DNA of 64,000 nt from assembly GCF_945859685.1 (NCBI RefSeq), contig NC_079148.1, positions 51,594,421 through 51,658,420 of the forward strand, given 5' to 3'. The notes beneath the pieces are model-generated. The model did not search any database and had not been told where the DNA came from. It saw nothing but the letters and a program-made list of their open reading frames with translations. Numbering within the stretch: position 1 is the first letter of the stretch; each line of letters starts with the position of its first letter. The stretch comes from Eupeodes corollae. Lineage: Eukaryota; Arthropoda; Insecta; Diptera; Syrphidae. A program made the position numbers and the translations under genes. Shown one piece after another: positions 59,163-64,000 of this stretch.

Positions 59163-59700
59163 TAGATGTCCGTTTTGTGTCAAAATATTGTTTCGCACAA
59201 ATTCACAAATTTCTATTGAGTGGCCACCAATCTTACTTACCTTGTGTCAAGACTTTGGTCTTATCGAAAAACAAAAGAAGTATTTCAAAGACGCTTATGG
59301 CCCTATGGACTTGTATAGGGTTATAGCAGCACAAAGAAAGAAGGATCCATTTAAAATTATTATTTGGATGGATCTATGATGTTTTCGAATAAAAAATTGT
59401 AAACAAATATAACAAATCAAAAGATTATTGTTCATAAGGGGAAAGTGGAAGGGTTAAGATTGAATGGCTTCAATTTCTGAAAAAGACCCCCTTCAATATT
59501 TCTTACAAGTACAGTAACAACGAAGACGTGCTTTTTAAAACTGTTGCATGAAAAAAAGAGCACCTTCATTAATCCCAGATCTCGAATTACTGTTTCCAAA
59601 AGGTAAGTGAACGAAAAAAAGTTTTATTCGACTTACTAAATTTTATTACCCCGAGTTACCACGACTTTTATAAAAACTTGACAGCTGTTTCTACAGGCAG

Positions 59701-61738
59701 AGATGTTGGCCCAGTTGAATACGTAGATAAGGAGGAAGAGTGATAGTTTCATAGCAGTCTTAGCTAATACCTTGTAGCTAATAAATAAATGAATAACTTG
59801 TATTTTTAATAATTTTTGTTAAATTATTTCTGTATCCAGAAAGTAGAAGTGGTGTAAGCCTTACAAAATCAAGGTTAAGATCTACAATAGAATATATTCC
59901 ACAAGCTATGTCATAGCTGAATTTTATAAGCCATTATTTTAAATAGGAAATCAATAATAAACAAACGGTTTTTTTAATGTTTTTAACCGTGATTTTCTCA
60001 ATTATTGCAATTTCGGGTTACGCCACTTCTGCTCTCAATTTTAAACTTCAAAGAAATTCATCCTCCCAACATCAAACATTATGTTACAATTTTTCAACAA
60101 GGCTTTCAAATTCAAATAGGTATCTATAAACATGGCCCCGATTTAATAAGAAAAGCCATTATTGACACAAGGTAAAAGTCTATTCACTTTAATGCGTGTC
60201 ACTTTATCATAATTATGAGTCCATGTTTTGCTATAAAAGTAAAATGATACTACCTGCCTCGCATACAAAAATTCACTTGCTATGCAAGTATATTAACTTC
60301 ACTAAACGCCACTATCGCCTAGGCTATATATGTACGCCGGTTCCATCTAGGTGAAAAGCCTATAAGAGTAACCAATCTCTTAACTGATATAATTTCCAGT
60401 AATCTAATATGGTCTTGAGAAATTCCCAGACTCCTACTCCTATTCCTATTCCTGATGCGCGTTTTTATGAACCTGATGTGTAGGTGAGTATACATTGGCT
60501 CTGCACTTACTGCACTACATTATGACAAATAACAAAAAGAGAATGACATTCTCTTCCATCATCATCATCCAAAAGACACGCATTGATAATCACCGACCAT
60601 GTCCGTCCGTGCGTCCGTTCGCCCGTATAGCGTATACGACATAGCTTCAAGAGTTTTTTGTTTTCCATCACATCGATGTCAATGGTATCGATTTTCAAAT
60701 ATTAAAAATTTGCACCACCATCACCCTGCATCTTACCTCCACTGAACCACCTCCGCCGAGCCGCTTCGTCCGGAGGCTTTAATTATGCCCTTTTATTGTG
60801 CTGGCCAAGTCTGCAATTGACTTGGCCGCATATTTGTGGTCAATTCGAGCGGAAACTTCATACTAAAAGACTTCGTGGTGTGGTACAGAGTACATGTACC
60901 TAAAAATGGAGTTCACTAAATGTTTGCATTGTGATCGTGCATCGGGTACAAAGCTACAACGTATGAACATAACCTGCAGTTGTTGCATATAGTTATCTGC
61001 TTCGCAAAGTGAAGAGAGAGGGGCAGGGGCGAGATGTTAATAACGTGTAATTCGATAAACACTCTGTAACAGAAGTACACGGGTTTTAGTTGCAGCACTT
61101 GTATGCTTCCTTTTTGTTGTTGTTGCTGTTGATTGCCTATGAGGGAAAACAATTTATACTCCAACGCAGCAGTTATAGAGACCATCGAGGAAAGTCAAGA
61201 TACAATTTTAATTACAGCTTTGATACTCAAAGTCGTTTTCTGTTTAAATGTGGACCTGTTTTTGTTTGCTTCTTGTAAGTGTATGAAGTGGCCAATCTTA
61301 TCGAGTTCCACTCTTGCTACAAATTGGCGACAGTTAAAAGTTTTTCAAATTAGCCTAAGTAAACTTCTGCAATGAAATGTAGGTATCTGTATCCATAGAC
61401 AATAAAATACGAAATTTAAAAGATTCAATTAACAGATTTAATTTTAGTTCTGTTAAGACTTTCATTGCTTCTTTTGCAGTGAAATTTTGAATAAGGTTGC
61501 ATATTAAGCTCCCGTACAGAATTTTGTGAGTATAAGAAACATTTTCAAAAGAATGTGCCATAAATCAAGAAATCAATAAAAAACGGAAATAACAAAAAAC
61601 ATTTTGAGTTCAATACTTATTGGTGACGTGACTAGTAATACATCATTTAAACAAGACATTAAACTTTTGCACAGAGCATGAAGTAGAAGCTCTGAAAAGG
61701 GAAAAAAGTCCCCCGATTCTGAAACATTGGTACTCCGC
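59701..61738. other. Non-coding sequence with a candidate regulatory island
   Basis: AT-rich outside 60580-60900, a GC-richer block containing CCGTCCGTGCGTCCG, a TTTAATTATG site and a strong inverted repeat. No coding content recognised. Confidence 0.4.
60803..60827. promoter_or_regulatory. 9-bp perfect inverted repeat in a GC-richer island
   Basis: GGCCAAGTC, a 7-base loop TGCAATT, then GACTTGGCC. A homeodomain-type TTTAATTATG lies about 25 bases upstream. It could be a dimeric protein-binding site, an RNA hairpin, or chance. Confidence 0.3.
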
Positions 61739-61905
61739 TCGTATTAGCATGTAGTTTTATAAGCTAAAGGCTTCCTGAATAAATAGGATATTTAACACTG
61801 GCAAAAATTTAAATTGTTTTCAAAGCGGACCAGTAGTTCCTCAGAAAAGCGCCTTAATACAAACAAACAAACAAATTATTCAGCTTTATAATATTAGTAT
61901 AGATT
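61739..61905 (+). repeat. Dispersed insect repeat, 3' end region
   Basis: GGCTTCCTGAATAAATAGGA, TTTAACACTGGCAAAAATTT, CGGACCAGTAGTTCCTCAGA, (CAAA)n and TTCAGCTTTATAATATTAGT form, in this order, a text I recall from dispersed elements in several insect orders. The class of element is not certain. Confidence 0.4.
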
Positions 61906-62021
61906 TTAACCCTGGAGAACAATAATTGTATGTCAATTATATTCTATAAGTTTTAGGTGTAGTACCCGTCATCATTATATCATTCATAAAATAATTAAAT
62001 CATCAATAGGGCTCTGACTAA

Positions 62022-63560
62022 GTGGGCTGCGGACAACAAAATAATTCCGGATTAACAGTTCGGGTCCAAGGCGGGTCTTGACACAATTTCGTGCTGCGTC
62101 TAAACTCGTTTCTGATATCCAATGGAATAAATCAAAACAACAATGCACAGGTGCTGTTCTGGTTGATTTCGAAAAGGCCTTTGATACCGTATGGTTAGAG
62201 GGTCTTTACCTAAAACTGAGCAGGCTTGGCATAAGCAAGCCATTGTTGTATATACTTTATAATATGCTTAACGGTAGAAAGTTTGTTGTCAAAAGTGGCA
62301 ATGTTACTTCTACCACAACATTCTCAATTAAAAAGGGTCTTCAACAGGCAGCCGTGAATTCGCCGATTATCTTCAGCATTTACACCAGCGATCTGATAGG
62401 TAGTCTAACAAAGGCAATTGCGTACGCCGACGATCTAATTGCGTACAGAACGGCCCGAAAGGTTGAGGTTATTAGAATTCTCTTGCAGCGGGATTTCAAC
62501 AAGATTCAGCGATATTGCGGACTACTGGAAACTGAAAATAAATGTCCAGAAGTTGGAGACGATTCTGCTCCTGACTCCGTTGGCTAGGGCCACGAGGGAT
62601 ACGTGCAAGAATTGGCGCAAGATGGTCATCGTTGATCTTCACGGGCAGCCATTAGCGAGCAAAAGTGTATCTCGGTATCTCGTTAGATCAGTATTTATTT
62701 GTCGACAGACATATAAATGCTGCTCTGTCCAGGGCCAGAGGCCTTCGCTCAGACGAAACGGCTGTTTTTTAGCAGTCGGCTTGACCCCAGAGTGAAGGTA
62801 ATTTGCTACATGGCCCTGATACGGCCAATGATCGTTTATGGTTGTCCTGTGTGGTTCAACGTTGCCCCTTCCCAGATGGAGAAGTTTTGGGTGTTCGAGC
62901 GGCAGTGTTTACGACGCTGTACCGGTTTATATCGAACAGCCGAGTCTTCTTATGGGAATTACTATTCTAACGAGGTCCTATACAACGGGGCTCGAATCAA
63001 CAGAATTGACAATTTCGTGATAAAACTCGTTCTAGGTCACATTGCAAGAGCTATGTCTTCGACCAACAATTTAATTTCAGGGGCGTTCTATCCGAACGAC
63101 GAGTATTTTGAAAGTGCTCGCTTGAACCCTTTCATTCCACCAGGGGCATTCCTCTTTTTAGATAGATGCGGTCTTATACAGGATAGATTGGCAGATCCGT
63201 TAATCTACCACGTCAGACGACAAACCGTGGATAGGCGACTCCTGTACAATCGGGACGTCATGGCACAAGGCGGAGCATAGCTCTTTCGGTTCAGTAGGGC
63301 TGTGTTTGAACGGGACCGAACTGATAGGGTGAAGCAGGAGAACCAGTTTTCGTGGCTTTAATCGGCACTTGATAGTGGGTATACGGGATGGGGTTTTAAG
63401 CCTTGGCCGGCTTACATACTTGTGTTTATAGTTTTAGGGTTTAGTTTTAAGTAGAATAGGCCTGGTGGCAAAAAAAGAAATAGAATAAAATAAATAAAAA
63501 ACAAAAAAAGGCAACAAACTATGAAAAACAAAAATGTCAGATAGTTAGATTTGCTGCTGT
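62022..63560 (+). mobile_element. LINE family 2, copy 3, best-preserved copy
   Basis: RT runs from FRAASKLVSDIQWNKSKQQC through LVDFEKAFDTVWLEGLYLKL, SGNVTSTTTFSIKKGLQQ and FSIYTSDLIGSLTKAI to AYADDLIAYRTARKVEV. A frameshift comes near 62520. The C-terminal domain then runs VICYMALIRPMIVYGCPVWF, FNVAPSQMEKFWVFERQCL, IARAMSSTNNLISGAFYPND and YHVRRQTVDRRLLYNRDVM, with a stop near 63280. The motif GLQQAAVNSP replaces the commoner PQGSxLSP. The 3' UTR shares GATTTGCTGCTGT with the copy at 24276. No RNase H. Stops and frameshifts prevent activity. Confidence 0.8.
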
Positions 63561-64000
63561 TGTTATTCTAGTTTTAAGTAGTTTATAGGTAGAATAGGAA
63601 GTTTAAGTTAGTTTTAAGTTTTATATTAAGGACCTTATTTTAAGTAGTTTTTAAGTAAAAATAAAAAAGGATCTTGATATTAGTTTTTTTTCAAAATTTT
63701 CTAATAAATACAAAAATAAATAAAATATAAATTGAAGTAAAAAAAATCTTAGGGCCGAAAGGCATTAGTAGTTGGTGTTATAGATAAGCTTAGAGTTTTC
63801 GTATGGGAGCATTTGCTTTCCATGCAACAGAAGACCAAACTTTGTGTGAAATTTCGAAATTCTGCGATGTTGAAAAGTGCTTAGTAAGTCAGTCAGTTAC
63901 GGTTTTTTACAATTTTCGAAGTGATGTAGGTATCTCATAAAGTCTTTTAGCTACGGAGCTAACATTTGGTAAGATGCATATCATCAACTAGAAGTTCTTT
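63561..64000. other. A/T-rich end of the window
   Basis: Repeats of TTTTAAGTAG-type sequence at 63570-63660 may still belong to the preceding LINE 3' UTR. The last ~300 bases are unassigned. Confidence 0.35.

Larger units (their letters stand above)
54831..59700 (+). pseudogene. Broken member of an uncharacterised arthropod protein family, split by insertions
   Basis: Dispersed + strand pieces appear in family order. N-terminal: 54831-55356, SKSIYSAAILYMEQLQKS, FQGSDSEYDPIQGNP, then EGQKVRV plus a frameshifted KSFFL and VSDGRMQHA. Central: 58711-59031, TPPLDQQGKAEPRNKTSIL and, in another frame, TPIKDSCKKCDFLNNKFA and IEHEMHFRKE. C-terminal: 59163-59390, KFLLSGHQSYLPC, QDFGLIEKQKKYFKDAY; and 59440-59700, VKIEWLQFLKK, LLNFITPSYHDFYKNL. 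I recognise the pattern (RVC-K-FFL, GK...NKT, D-C-x2-C, EHE-H-RK, GHSYLP-D-DFG-IE) from many uncharacterised, transposon-like proteins in insects; its function is not known to me. Interrupting it are RTE-like sequence (55357-57026), an RTE-like LINE (57037-58711) and a SINE (59032-59162). The middle (between EHEMHFRK and GHQSYLP) is missing. Confidence 0.6.

Noticed and set aside
1..64000. LTR retrotransposons, tRNA, rRNA or known microRNA genes
   Set aside because: No long terminal repeats, integrase/protease motifs, complete tRNA cloverleaf or familiar microRNA seed was seen; the only tRNA-like sequences are SINE heads.

Overview
This window looks like AT-rich nuclear DNA from a fly (Diptera). 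The one clear host gene is a Bar-class homeobox gene on the + strand, best matched to BarH1 (B-H1). Two of its exons are visible: 17267-17498, carrying most of the homeodomain, and 41884-42394, carrying the end of the homeodomain and the whole C-terminus. The 24.4-kb intron between them interrupts the codon for homeodomain Arg53, and both splice sites and the reading phase agree. The first exon(s), encoding the N-terminus, were not found and probably lie upstream. The species is not identifiable from sequence alone; the dense LINE, SINE and mariner load points to a fly with a larger, more repeat-rich genome than Drosophila melanogaster.

Almost everything else that can be recognised is a decayed transposable element. 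On the 5' side (1-17 kb) are two internally deleted pogo-like elements that keep a C-terminal zinc finger, several non-LTR retrotransposon (LINE) fragments, and two mariner-like fragments facing each other. The large intron holds an RTE-like LINE with target-site duplications (TSDs), a mariner-like element with intact ends and a broken transposase, a tRNA-derived SINE split by a LINE, a second SINE, two more LINEs, and a 1.57-kb element built around a ~175-bp tandem repeat.

Downstream of the gene (43-64 kb) are an internally deleted RNase H-bearing LINE with its ORF1 preserved, a long jockey-type LINE, a mariner fossil, and a heavily broken copy of an uncharacterised arthropod protein family (54.8-59.7 kb). 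That broken gene has been split by two RTE-like LINEs, a tandem duplication and a SINE. Another LINE closes the window.

The most interesting points are these. The SINE 3' end matches the 3' end of the RTE-like LINE in the same window, which suggests a SINE/LINE partnership. Several insertions record the order of events through TSDs, nesting, microhomology and paired deletions. One LINE family ends in telomere-like GGTTA repeats. No tRNA or rRNA gene, CRISPR array, LTR retrotransposon or bacterial-type gene was seen.
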